This document shows, piece by piece, positions 1-10,100 of a stretch of DNA of 14,001 nt. The notes beneath the pieces were generated by a model. It ran no database searches, had not been told where the DNA came from, and saw nothing but the letters and a program-made list of their open reading frames with translations. Source of the stretch: Nephromyces sp. MM_2019 (lineage: Eukaryota; Apicomplexa; Aconoidasida; Nephromycida); the NCBI GenBank assembly GCA_015657535.1, contig JADHZB010001944.1, forward strand, positions 1-14,001, written 5' to 3'. The first letter of the stretch is position 1. Each line of letters starts with the position of its first letter. Both the position numbers and the translations under genes were made by a program.

Positions 1-100
1 TTATACACACACACACACATAAGTTCAATTATACACACACACACATAAGTTCAATTATACACACACACACATAAGTTCAATTATACACACACACATAAAT
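1..100. repeat. 26-28-nt tandem repeat in Tom40 intron 8
   Basis: The unit is TTA, a (TA)(CA)n run, then CATAAGTTCAA. Copies start at 1, 29 and 55, and a diverged copy starts at 81, so the periods are 28, 26 and 26. Copies differ mainly in the number of CA units. It lies inside the last visible Tom40 intron, whose donor is at 297-296. No acceptor leading to a Tom40-like final exon is visible between here and the donor. Confidence 0.85.
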
Positions 101-204
101 TTACATACTATATACAACTAGTGTGTATGTGCGAATTAAAAAACGTTGGATAAATATATTTGTATATATAGTTATATATACTGGGTATGTATATACACAA
201 ATAA

Positions 205-208
205 TTTG

Positions 209-244
<36 letters not shown>

Positions 245-297
245 CGTATGTGTGTATGTGTGTATGTGTGTGTGTGTATGTGTGTGTGTAAATTTAC
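205..297. repeat. (TA)n and (TG)n tract at the donor end of intron 8
   Basis: A run of TA dinucleotides (about 208-236) is followed by TGTGTATG-type sequence up to the exon 8 donor. On the coding strand the intron therefore opens GTAAATTTACACACACACA and then becomes a TA tract. Confidence 0.8.
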
Positions 298-574
298 CTG
301 CTGAAAATTCTTGTGTGAAAATTGAAACTTTTCCAGATGTGTCAACTAGCCCTTGAATTCGAGCATTTCTAAAGAAGTATTCAAATGCCTACAAATTTTA
401 TACACACACACACACACACANATATATATATATATATATATATATATGTGTATATATATACACACACCATTTTAAGAGCTGAATCTTTTGAGTCAGATAC
501 TTCGAGTTCTGTGCCCATTGAAAGTCGACTGTTTACCTAAGAAATTAAAAATAGTATTACACACATACACATTA

Positions 575-606
<32 letters not shown>

Positions 607-835
607 TATGTGTAAAGTATGTTATATATATACCTGTGTGTAAAGTATGTTATATATATATGTGTGTGTAAAGTATATTATATATATATATGTGTGTATA
701 AGCTATATAAACTATATATATATAAATGTAGGTGTATGTGTGTGTGTGTGGATATAGATAATATATAAATATAAATGTATATGTATATATATATATGTGT
801 GTGTGTGTGCGGATATAGATAATATATAAATATAA

Positions 836-867
<32 letters not shown>

Positions 868-1054
868 AATTATAGGTTATACCTTTTTAAAATATTGAGC
901 ACGAAGGGTGTGTAGGCCTTGAGACTTCATATTAGGTCCAGTAGTTTTGGGTATGTGTTTGGTTACTTGAGCTAAATATATTATTCATACACATTTATTG
1001 ATCATTAAATTGATTTAAATATAATAATTTACACATATACACACACATACATAA

Positions 1055-1086
<32 letters not shown>

Positions 1087-3475
1087 ATTACCACTAAAAC
1101 AATGATCTCCAGTAGTAAATCGTCCTCCAACTCCATATACTGAGAGGTTATGTGGGGGCTGATGAAATACACACACAGAAAAAATTATATATCGGTTGTA
1201 ATATTATAAATAATTAATTTATACACTTTTACACTATAAAATTTATATATACACACACACAATATATATACACACACACACAATATACACATACACACAA
1301 TATACACATACACACAAAATACACACACACACACACAATATACACACACACAATATATACACACACACGCACACAATATACACACACATACACACAATAT
1401 ACACACACACAATATAAACACACACACAATATACACACACATACACACAATATACACACACTATATACACACACACACACTATATACACACACACACACA
1501 ATATACACACACTATATACACACACACACACTATATACACACACACACACAATATACACACACACACACAATATACACACACACACACTATATACACACA
1601 CACACACTATATACACACACACACACAATATACACACATATATATATATACCAGATTAGTGTACATTCCAGCAACTTGTAAATTTTCATTTATTTTTTGT
1701 GTGTGAGAAATGTCAAAATTCCAGCCCTCTAAAAATATATATAAAATATAAACTTAGATTTGAAATTACACACATACACACACATGCATGCATAAATATA
1801 TATATATATATATATATATCAAAATGTGTGTGTGTGTATATAATCATATATAAATATATATCAAAATATAAATCAAAACATATATCAAAATATATATGTG
1901 TACAATATATATATATATATGTACAATATATAAATATGTACAATATATAAATGTGTGTCTATATAAATGTGTATATATATATATATATATGTACAATATA
2001 TAAATGTGTATCTATATATATATGCAAATATGTACAATATATAAATATGTACAATATATATATGTGTGTATATATATATAAATATGTACACTATATATGT
2101 ATGTATATATAAATGTGTGTATATATATATATATATGTGTGTGTGTATACATACTATCCCATATTAATCGTCCAGATTGAGCTGTTTTATGTCCAATTCG
2201 ATCTAAACTAATTTCATAATTTTCATTGGCCATCATTTTTGATAAAGAGGTTGTCATCATATTTAATTTAAATGTGTAAAATGGGTTGATGTTCCATGCT
2301 GATCTGATGTGTATTCATATATAATTATATATTTAATTTTATATATTATACACGCACACACACACACATATATATATATATATCTAAAACTTGAAATGAA
2401 CCATAAATATGTGTATATATATATATAAATTTATGTGTATATAAATATGTGTGTATATATATAATTATGTGTGTGTAATTATATATATATATATATATAT
2501 TTATGTAATTATACACACACACACCACACACACACACCACACACCCACACACACCACACACACACACACCACACACACACACACCACACACACCACACAC
2601 ACACACCACACACACACACACAACTATACCGTGCAGTAACTGTCCCATCAAAACCAGTCCTAGCCATTAGAAATAAATCACCATTTTTGGAGGTAAATGT
2701 TGGGCCAAATTGGTAGAAGGCACCATCTGGGCGTAATTGTGTGCCCAAAAAAAGTGTGTGTGAAGTTAATAAAAATTTGGTGGTTTGTTTATTGGCCTCC
2801 AAACGAAATCCATCGTAATTATCTTGACTAGCTATAGCGGAGTATTCCTTATTAAAATTGGCCATCAAACATGGGGGGTTTCTGTGTGTGTGTGTATGTG
2901 TTGTGTGTATAAAATAATCAATAATTATCTTTTTTATAATATCTATTTATGTAAACTATACATACACACACACACATTACTTTACTTTTTCATATACAAA
3001 CTTATCTATTGATACATCTATTCATTATACATATACTTGTATATAACCTATAAGTAAGTAAATGTACATACACTACTCAAATATCCACACCCTACACACA
3101 ATACACTATATACAATCTATACTATATACACACTATATATATACTATATACACTATGTACACACTATATACACACTATGTACACACTATATACACTATGT
3201 ACACTATATACACACTCTATACACTATACGCACTGTATACACTATATACACTAGATACACTCACAATACAAACACATACACATAAACAATACAAACACAT
3301 ACACATAAACAATACAAACACATACACATAAACAATACAAACACATACACATAATACACACACACACACATAGAACATACACACACACATACGTAGGTTG
3401 AGTAGGTGAAGGTGAAGCATTGGCTTGGTCAACCGTAGGAGTAAGAGGGGTGTGTGTAGGCCCTTCTCGAGACAT
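298..3475 (-). CDS. TOM40: Mitochondrial import pore Tom40, eight exons visible, 3' end off the window
   Basis: Tom40 is the beta-barrel channel of the TOM complex and passes preproteins across the mitochondrial outer membrane. Exons, in order: 3475-3393, 2881-2630, 2303-2155, 1728-1652, 1158-1092, 971-883, 536-468, 388-298. Every intron starts GT and ends AG, and codon phases close at each junction (ACA Thr28, CGA Arg112, AAG Lys162, GCT Ala210), giving 292 codons with no stop. Family matches, compared from memory with animal Tom40: NPP near residue 29, then DNYDGFRLEANK, SHTLFLGTQL and YQFGPTF; INENLQVAGMYTNL (174-187); LSVYGVGGRF; SRLSMGTELEV (242-252); and RIQGLVDTSGKVS in exon 8. The N-terminus, MSREGPTHTPLTPT, is a short low-complexity lead. 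The start is the first ATG after an in-frame stop at 3572-3574. The final beta strands, ending in the usual FG-x-GhxhG type motif, must lie left of position 1. Family assignment is strong; individual splice sites are inferred and need transcripts. Confidence 0.9.
389..467. repeat. Intron 7: 79 nt, nearly all CA and TA microsatellite
   Basis: This is the shortest Tom40 intron seen. It runs from donor GTGTGTGTATA (467 downward) to acceptor TTTGTAG (ending at 389). Between them are only (TA)n, an ambiguous base N at 421, and (CA)n at about 403-420. The unresolved base lies exactly at the boundary between the CA and TA tracts. Confidence 0.85.
537..882. repeat. Intron 6 with a 28-nt triplication and a 61-nt duplication
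   Basis: TGTAAAGTATGTTATATATA-type units start at 611, 639 and 667, a 28-nt period. A second repeat, GGATATAGATAATATATAAA, starts at 750 and again at 811, a 61-nt period with a TG/TA tract between copies. The rest is (TA)n and (TG)n, including a long TG run near 845-867. Coding-strand donor is GTATAACC (from 882) and acceptor is TTTCTTAG (ending at 537). Confidence 0.8.
972..1091. repeat. Intron 5: 120 nt with TG/TA tract
   Basis: A short intron made of a TG run and (TA)n next to the donor (GTAATACACACAC) and AT-rich sequence before the acceptor ATATATTTAG. The phase-1 donor joins to give Ala210. Confidence 0.75.
1159..1651. repeat. Intron 4: long compound CA/TA minisatellite
   Basis: About 1250-1650 is a run of ACACACACAATATA and ACACACTATATACACA units of unequal length, a compound microsatellite with interruptions every 12 to 20 nt. 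It leaves several frames open on the opposite strand that read only Cys-Val-Tyr-Ile, which I regard as artefacts. The intron lies between exon 4 (donor GTATATATAT) and exon 5 (acceptor TTTCATCAG). Confidence 0.85.
1729..2154. repeat. Intron 3: (TA)n with a GTACAATATATAAATATGT-type minisatellite
   Basis: Between about 1900 and 2100 the core TGTACAATATATAAAT recurs at irregular spacing, broken by TA and TG runs; near 1855-1890 a related ATATATCAAAATAT unit recurs. Donor on the coding strand is GTATGTATACACAC and acceptor is ATATTTTTAG. Confidence 0.8.
2304..2629. repeat. Intron 2 with a CACACACC repeat block
   Basis: At 2514-2622 the plus strand is (CA)n interrupted by CC, giving CACACACC and CACACACCCA units that translate as PHTHTH in an artefact frame. 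The rest is (TA)n and TGTGTA. Donor is GTATAGTTGTGTG. Two acceptor AGs lie five bases apart (2305-2304 and 2300-2299); only the first keeps the Tom40 frame, giving Ser-Ala-Trp at the start of exon 3. Confidence 0.8.
2882..3392. repeat. Intron 1: TATACACAC blocks and a 23-nt unit in four copies
   Basis: From about 3100 to 3255 the sequence is an irregular run of CACTATATACAC and ACTATGTACACA units. The 23-nt unit ACAATACAAACACATACACA plus TAA then starts at 3263, 3286, 3309 and 3332, four almost identical copies. Donor is GTATGTGTGTG directly after exon 1 and acceptor is CACACACAG before exon 2. Confidence 0.85.
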
Positions 3476-3480
3476 TTTGG

Positions 3481-3570
3481 TAGGTGTGTGTGTGTAGGAG
3501 GTGTGTCTGTGTAGGAGGTGTGTCTGTGTAAGAGGTGTGTCTGTAAGAGGTGTGTGTGTGGATGGTGTGT
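3481..3570. repeat. 16-18-nt repeat directly upstream of the Tom40 start codon
   Basis: On the plus strand the unit GTGTGTCTGTGTAGGAG occurs two to four times with small length changes, flanked by TGTGTGTG. On the coding strand it is a CA- and CT-rich leader (CTCCTACACAGACACAC). It probably belongs to the Tom40 5' untranslated leader or promoter-proximal DNA. It could be read as an in-frame T/H/L-rich extension, but there is no ATG before the stop at 3574-3572. Confidence 0.6.
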
Positions 3571-3571
3571 A

Positions 3572-3646
3572 TTAAGTAGAGTGGTTAGGAGTGTTTGTGT
3601 GGGAAGATAATTTAAATAATGAATTAATATAATCGGATACAGACAT
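3572..3646 (-). CDS. Possible 24-codon upstream ORF before Tom40
   Basis: An ATG at 3646-3644 opens a 24-codon reading frame, MSVSDYINSLFKLSSHTNTP plus NHST, ending in TAA at 3574-3572. It lies 96 nt upstream of the Tom40 ATG in the same frame. TTCTTCTATTAG stands just before its ATG and resembles a splice acceptor, which would fit a spliced leader region. The first half is less repetitive than its surroundings. It may be a regulatory upstream ORF or chance; there is no homology I recognise. Confidence 0.25.
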   Translation of the reverse strand: MSVSDYINSLFKLSSHTNTPNHST

Positions 3647-4565
3647 AATCTAATAGAAGAAAGTGTAGTTAGATAGTTAATGGGGTAGGTGTGTGTGTAT
3701 GGGTGTGTGTGTATGGGTGTGTGTGTATGTGTGTGTGTGTATTGTGTGTACGAGTTAGTTTTAAGGATAATCAAGTGTGTAGAATAGAATTAGGTTTGAT
3801 TTATTTAATAATTAGAGGTCTGTGTGTGTATAGTGAAATTATAAGAAAAAGAGAGGTTAGAAAAAGGGAGATATAATTTGATCCAATGTGTGTGTGTATG
3901 TGTGTGTGTGTGTATATATGTGTGTGTATGTGTGTATGTATGAGGAGAAAATTGGGAGGGGGGGGGTAGTTGGGAAGAGGGAGTATATTGTATAATATAT
4001 ATATATATATATATATGTCTTTTTGTGTGTATATATTATGTGAATGTATATGGGTGTATGTTTGTGTGTTTGTATATATATATATATATATATATATTTA
4101 TAAATATAAGGTCAAGATTTATGTATATATTAAATTAGTGTGTGTGTCTAACTGTAGCTATAAGTATGTGTACTAAGTATTTGTGTGTATAGTGATAAAG
4201 TGAAGAATATATAGATATGATACGTTATAGGTATATATATTTGTGTGTGTATGCGTGTGTGTATATGTATATGTATTTTCTATGTGTGAGTTTTATGTGT
4301 GTGTAAGTTATATGTGTGTATGAGTTATGTATGTGTTTAAGTTATATGCGTATGTGAGTTACATGTTTGTATGAGTTATGTGTATGTGTAAGTTATGTGT
4401 ATGTGCCTATAAAAATGTGTGTGTTTTCTGGGTGTATTTTGTGGTTATAGTATGTGTGTAAATAGTATTTATTTTTGTATGCTCATGTTGTGTGTGAACA
4501 AGTATGTAGATATTAGAAGAAAACGGCTAGGTGTGTGTATGTGTGTGTATTTACTAAGTTAATAG

Positions 4566-4603
<38 letters not shown>

Positions 4604-4797
4604 CTATTAAATATATATAAATTTGTATGCGAGTATATATAGTATATATATACATGAGTGTGTATATACAGTTCTATATGTATATGTGTGCATTTATACA
4701 TATATATATATATATATATATAAATATGTGTGTGTAACCTTGTGATTGTATATAAACTTATGTGTGTAATTGGGTGTTTAATGTAAAGAGTAATAAA
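3647..4797. other. Intergenic, GT- and TA-rich, no gene seen
   Basis: The plus strand is rich in TGTGTGTA and in long (TA)n tracts near 3996-4015, 4075-4097, 4570-4597 and 4698-4721. A GGGGGGG run sits near 3958-3966. Around 4260-4400 a loose unit of the form AAGTTATATGTGTGTATG, alternating with GAGTTATGTATGTG, recurs about five times. Open frames here read only Cys/Val/Tyr/Ile and are not coding. It would hold the Tom40 promoter and 5' leader at its left end, but I see no recognisable core promoter element. Confidence 0.6.
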
Positions 4798-4889
4798 TTA
4801 ATATTTCGAGGTTTTTTTATTAATTAATTCTTTAATTTTGTTAATAAGAAATTTCGTTTTTCTATAATTTATTATGTATATATTATAAT

Positions 4890-5330
4890 CTTACACACAG
4901 CACACACACACACACACAACACACACAGCACACACACACACACAACACATATTAAACACACACACAACACATATTAAACACACACCCAGACACACGATTA
5001 AACACACAGCACATGCAACACAAAACACGCACACAGCAACACACCATTTAATAACTACACACACATAGTACAAACATATACACACAATGTACAATAACTA
5101 AATACACACATACACACGCAACATACAGTAATTAAATACACACACACGCACAATATACAACAACTACATAAACAATATACAACAACTACGCAAACACACA
5201 TACAATCCACAGCAACTACACATATACACACACACAGAATCCACAGCAACTACACACACACACACATTCATTACACATCAGCTACACACACACAACAAAC
5301 ACAGATAATTATTTAAACACATCAAATTAA
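4890..5330. repeat. CA-rich irregular repeat region
   Basis: The plus strand is almost free of G and built from CACACA runs with GCA, AACTA and TTAAA interruptions. Short direct repeats include ACACAACACATATTAAACAC (two near copies around 4942-4982) and AATCCACAGCAACTACAC at 5204 and 5238. The opposite-strand frames give only Cys-Val-rich strings. I see no gene; it stands out as a block of opposite strand polarity to its neighbours. Confidence 0.65.
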
Positions 5331-6286
5331 CGAATTTTGAGAGCTCAAGTTATTTGAGGAATGTGTGTAAGTTTATTAAAATGTGTGCATTTACAATATA
5401 TATATATATATATATGTATAAAAAGAATTAAGATATCTAAATGATTAGTGTGTTAAAAGATAGGAAATAGGTACTATAAATATATATGTATATTTATATA
5501 TATGTTTGTGTGTGTGTGTAATTTGTGTGTGTAAATGTTTAAACTAAAAATTGTGATAAAATATTACATAAAAGTTTCAAATATTTTAAATTACATATAT
5601 TTTAATCAATATATTGATCAATATGAGATATATTATAAATAATGAATACACATACAAAATTTACACATATACACACACATAAATATACAAATTTATGTAG
5701 ACACACATAATAAAAAAATTATATACACACAATTTTACTAACAAAATATAGATTTTACACATATGATAATTAGATATATTGTATAAGTTACACATTTGAA
5801 ATAATTTGTAATAAAAAGAATTAAATATAGTAAAAGAAAAAGTTTTATGTTGCTATTTACACAAGCGCATTTTAAATACTTATTTTACACACATAATTAA
5901 ATATATGTTATACAAACATAAGTAATGAGTGATAATTAGCCTAGCTTATACAAATATTAGCTAAATTATAAATTTTTGATGATTTTCTAAATATATTTCA
6001 AAATCACATTTTGTATAGTATGATACACACAAAAGATGTGTGTGTAAATTATTAATTGTTAAAGATGAAAATGTGTAATATATGTGTGTTATGATATTTC
6101 TAAAAAAAAATTCAATGTGTACAAAATAAAAATTAAAATATTTAAAAGATATGTACACAAAAACATTAGTTATACACACATATATATATATATATATGTA
6201 TGTACATTATTTCTATTTATATTATGTCTATGTGTGTAGAGATGTAATTTTATCTAAATTAAATTGAGGTGTGTGTAAATAAAAAA

Positions 6287-6317
<31 letters not shown>

Positions 6318-6968
6318 ATGGTGATGAGGTGTGTGTAAATAAAAAAATATATATAAATATATTGGTGATGAGGTGTGTGTAACTATAAATATATGATAAT
6401 GTGTTAAGGTGTGTATGTATGAAGAATTGTATGTGTGTAAAGTAAATTAGAATTAATATATGAAAGAGTTTAGGTGTGTGTATATATGTAAATTAGTTGA
6501 AATATCTGCATAAAGGTTATTAGTGTGTAAATATGAAATGTGTATATAATTATAAAGTAATTTTTCTAGTTGATATGAGATGTGCGTATGTATGTATTTA
6601 TACTATTAAAATAACAATAAATAATTGTTACAATCAATTATTAAAATCAAGTATCAACTGTTTACACATTTAAGAAATAAACAATGTGTGTAAAATCATA
6701 TAAAGATTATTTATAACTAAAATAATAAATAAATATAATTTTCAAAGGAATAAACTATTTTACATAATTATATATATAATTACACACTTATAGGGTTTAA
6801 GTCTAAATCTTCAATATATATATATATATATAATTTCTATTCATACACATATTAATAAAAATTTCTCATCACATACACAACATTTATATACACATTTACA
6901 CACATACACACACATATTTACAAATAAATCTAAACTCATACCACACCAATTCAAACCCATACAACTTT
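5331..6968. other. AT-rich intergenic region, no gene seen
   Basis: This is very AT-rich unique sequence sprinkled with TGTGTGTAA and TTACACACA in both orientations. The reading frame at 5961-6179 on the minus strand is AT-driven (Phe, Ile, Tyr, Asn) and shows no domain. No tRNA, rRNA or transposon ends were recognised. It probably contains the 3' flank of the giant gene and general spacer. Confidence 0.55.
6266..6400. repeat. 60-nt direct duplication plus a third shortened copy
   Basis: GAGGTGTGTGTAAATAAAAA and the following TATATATAAATATAT start at 6266 and again at 6326, exactly 60 nt apart. A third, diverged copy starts at 6370 (GAGGTGTGTGTAACTATAAA). The copies differ mostly in (TA)n length, consistent with recent tandem duplication by slippage. 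Confidence 0.85.
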
Positions 6969-7144
6969 ACACATCTTCACACACACATAGACACATCTTC
7001 ACACACACATAGACACATCTTCACACACACATACACACATCTTCACACACACATACACACATCTTCACACACACATAGACACATCTTCACACACACATAG
7101 ACACATCTTCACACACACATACACACATCTTCGCACACACCCCC
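6969..7144. repeat. 22-nt minisatellite, eight copies, just downstream of the giant gene
   Basis: The unit ACACATCTTCACACACACAT plus AG or AC starts at 6969, 6991, 7013, 7035, 7057, 7079, 7101 and 7123. Copies are almost identical: the last two bases vary (AG or AC) and the final copy has TCG for TCA. It lies 32 nt beyond the stop codon of the giant gene and is probably in its 3' untranslated region. The 22-nt period is not a multiple of three, unlike the repeats inside the coding region. Confidence 0.9.
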
Positions 7145-7175
7145 TACACACACACTACACACACACATACATAAT

Positions 7176-10100
7176 TTAACTAACAGCAATCGCTTCACTG
7201 TATTTACATCGAAAATATTCCAATTTAAAATCTTCTCTAGCTATAATCATTAAATTTGTTTGTTCTTTAATAGGTTTCTTTTTCTTATTAGGTTGACACA
7301 CATGACAAAACTTACAATTTACATCATTTTGACAACCTTTCCCCCAAAAAAATGCACACGGTTTACAATTTTGGTGGTGTGTGTGTACATCATGTGTAAG
7401 TTTAGGGGATGTGTGTACATTTTTTGTAGCTATATGTGTGTCTAAAATGTCTGTAGGAGGATGTATAGGTGTTATTTCAGGTGTGTGTAAAGGTGTTTGT
7501 GGGGTTTGGGTGGGGTTATGGGGGGGTGTTGAGGTGTGTGTAGGGTGGTAGGGGGGTGTAGGTGAGGGTGTGTATGTAATTGGGGGTGTGTGTGTGCTTT
7601 CATGTGTGTATGGGGTAGGAGAAGATGTGTGTGTAATTGTATATGAATCATCTATACAATGTGTAGAGGGTTGATCATATGTAAATTGTATATCAAAATT
7701 ATCTACAAAACCCTCATCTAATGTGTGTGTAAATTGTCCATCAGACATTCGAGATAAAGAGAGTGATTGTGGTGATTGTGTTAAACTTGTACTATGAGGT
7801 GAGTTTACATACTTTGTAGTTGAGTGTGTAAAATCTGTACTATATGTTGAATCTGTTATGTGTGTGTGCTGTGACTCAGATACACCCTTAAAAAGTATGT
7901 GTGTGCCAAATTGTAAATTACTTGTATCCTCTATGTGTGTATGTAATTGTGTATTTATATCACTATCAGTTGTGTCTATTGAATGTATGGGGAGATGTGT
8001 GTGTGTATCTAGGTGAGGAGTTGTTAAGTGATCTTGTTCATTTATATCAGGTTGGATTGTGTGTGTATTGAGGTTTTGGACTGTGTGTGTGTTGAGGTTT
8101 TGGACTGTGTGTGTATCAACATATTGGGATGTGTGTGTATCAACGTATTGGGATGTGTGTGTATCAACATATTGGGATGTGTGTGTATCAACGTATTGGG
8201 ATGTGTGTGTATCAACATATTGGGATGTGTGTGTATCAACATATTGGGATGTGTGTGTATCAACATATTGGGATGTGTGTGTATCAACATATTGGGATGT
8301 GTGTGTATCATCATATTGGGATGTGTGTGTATCAACATATTGGGATGTGTGTGTATCAAGGATAGTTTGATTCTTAGGTTTATCATGTGTTTCTAAAGGT
8401 GTGTAAGGATCATTAGGGTGTGTGTGTGTTTTGTCAATAGGAAGATCATTGATGGGTATGTGTAAAATATCCTGTGTGTGTAGATGAGATGAATGTGTAT
8501 GTTTACTCTCTACAAGGGTATCTGTTATTTTTTCAGTATCATTTGTGGCTTTGTGTGTATCTACACACATGAGTTTCTCATCAATTTCTACACATTCTGG
8601 CTTAGATATGTGTGTGTAAATATTTGTTGATTTGTGATTTATTGAATTTGTCAATTTTTCATTGAGTTCAATGGGTATATAAGGCATATCACTCCCAATT
8701 GTGTGTAAGAGGTTTAATGAGTACCAATCAATGTGTGTGTGTGCAATTACATTATATAAGGGTTTAGGTGTGTAAGAAGGTGTGTATGATTTGAGTGAAA
8801 TTGTTTTACTATTTTCAGCAAAATCATCCTCATAAGAGTATTCATTTTCAGTAGGGGCATCTTCAATTTTGTGTGTAAATGTGTTGGGTATAAGGGGCCT
8901 ATTTGCTTGTTTAATAAGGGGTTGTGAGTGTGTAAGATTAATGAGTGGTCCGTTTGTATCGATATCAATAAGTGGATGGTTAGGTGTGTGTGAATTGTGT
9001 TCAATGGGTGAGTTATTCTTTGTTGTGTGTGTAGAGAGTTCAATGAGTAGTGTATTAGATATGTGTGTAAATTCAAGTAATGGGCTGCTTGGTTTGTGTG
9101 TAGGAAATTTATTGAATAGGTTGAAAATTGGTTTGAATTGTGTGTCTTGTGCGTGTTTGATAGATTTATTGGGCCTGTGTGTAGGTGTAAATGAAGATGG
9201 TTTTGATTTAGGTGTGTGTGATTTGGATGTTGAACTGGGTGTATTTGAATGTATAGTATAAGTTTTGATAGGTAAGGGTATTGCTGCCTTTAATTTTGAA
9301 TTGTTATCACTCAATTTATTGTGTGTGTGCGTGTATTCCTTATCTAATTTTGTGTTATTATCACCCGTTTTAATGTGTATGTGTGTGTATTCTTTATTTG
9401 ATTTGTTATAATTTTTGTTTGACTTGGTTTTAGTGTGTGTAACAGTGTTGGTCTTAGTGGTTATGTGTGTATTATTGAGTTGCTTAGTGTGTGTGTTATT
9501 GTGTGGTGTGTTGTGTGGTGTATTGTTGCGTTGTGTAGGATGTATGTGTTTGTGTGTGTTGGGTGTAGATGTTTGTAGAGGCTCAATGTGTGTAAGATTA
9601 TCCATATTGTAATTATGTGTGTGTGTGTGTGTGTTGTTATTATCTAAATCAATCAAAGTAGTTTCACCCTTTGTAAACTCAGAGAGTTTAGTGATGTGTG
9701 TGAACTCATTGTGTGTGCCCTCACTATGTGTAAACTCATATTTGAATTCCTTGTGTTTATCCTCACTATGTATACCCTCAGTGTGTGTACCCTCAGTGTG
9801 TGTACCCTCAGGGTTTTTATACTCACTGTGTGTACCCAATGTGTGTATTTCTTTAGTATGCTTATCAATTTCAGTTACTTGGTTTCCTACTGTGTGTGTG
9901 TATTCAGTGTTGTTGTTTATGTGTGTATTTATATTAACGGAGTTTCTACTCTGTGATGGTGTGTGTGAGTTATCTAGAGTTTGTATTGGATGAGATGTGT
10001 GTGGGTTGGTTTTAGGTGGAGTGTGTGTATTGAGGGCTTCATTGTGTGTAGGATATACATAATTATTTTGAGTGTGACTTTCCTTATCATGGGCGTGTGT

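Noticed and set aside
100..195. Candidate final Tom40 exon after CATACCCAG (minus strand)
   Set aside because: It can be joined in frame, but the resulting peptide (VYITIYTNIFIQRF...) lacks the glycine-rich beta-signal expected at the Tom40 end.
123..356. Plus-strand 77-codon frame
   Set aside because: It is TA/TG repeat plus the antisense of Tom40 exon 8.
1185..1603. Minus-strand frames reading Cys-Val-Tyr-Ile
   Set aside because: They are pure microsatellite inside Tom40 intron 4, with no complexity beyond the repeat.
2295..2300. Alternative exon 3 acceptor five bases downstream (AG at 2300-2299)
   Set aside because: It breaks the Tom40 phase; the AG at 2305-2304 keeps it.
2509..2868. 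Single 119-codon ORF as the whole gene
   Set aside because: Its C-terminal third is intron microsatellite. Only 2881-2630 is coding, and its apparent first codon is TTG inside Tom40 exon 2 (Leu-Met), not a start.
3217..3774. 185-codon minus-strand frame of Thr/His/Pro/Leu
   Set aside because: It overlaps Tom40 exon 1 and its leader in a different frame and is made of CA repeat; exon 1 in the Tom40 frame explains the region better.
5330..5400. Minus-strand stretch reading THSSNNLSSQNSLI before a stop
   Set aside because: It is too short and has no reliable acceptor or partner exon; possibly the leftover of a decayed T/H-rich gene, but unsupported.
5750..5880. Minus-strand stretch LKCACVNSNIKLFLLLYLIL resembling a membrane segment
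   Set aside because: It has no start codon or supported splice acceptor, and hydrophobic strings are expected in AT-rich DNA.
5961..6179. 72-codon minus-strand frame rich in Phe, Ile and Tyr
   Set aside because: Composition follows the AT content, with no domain, no splice context and no repeat in common with the real genes.
6969..7144. Telomere-like or CRISPR-like array of 22-nt units
   Set aside because: There are only eight direct units with no spacers, and the motif does not resemble G-rich telomere repeats; it is an ordinary minisatellite.
8107..8359. CRISPR-like regular 24-nt repeats
   Set aside because: Units abut with no unique spacers, sit inside a coding frame, and the DNA is eukaryotic; this is a coding minisatellite.
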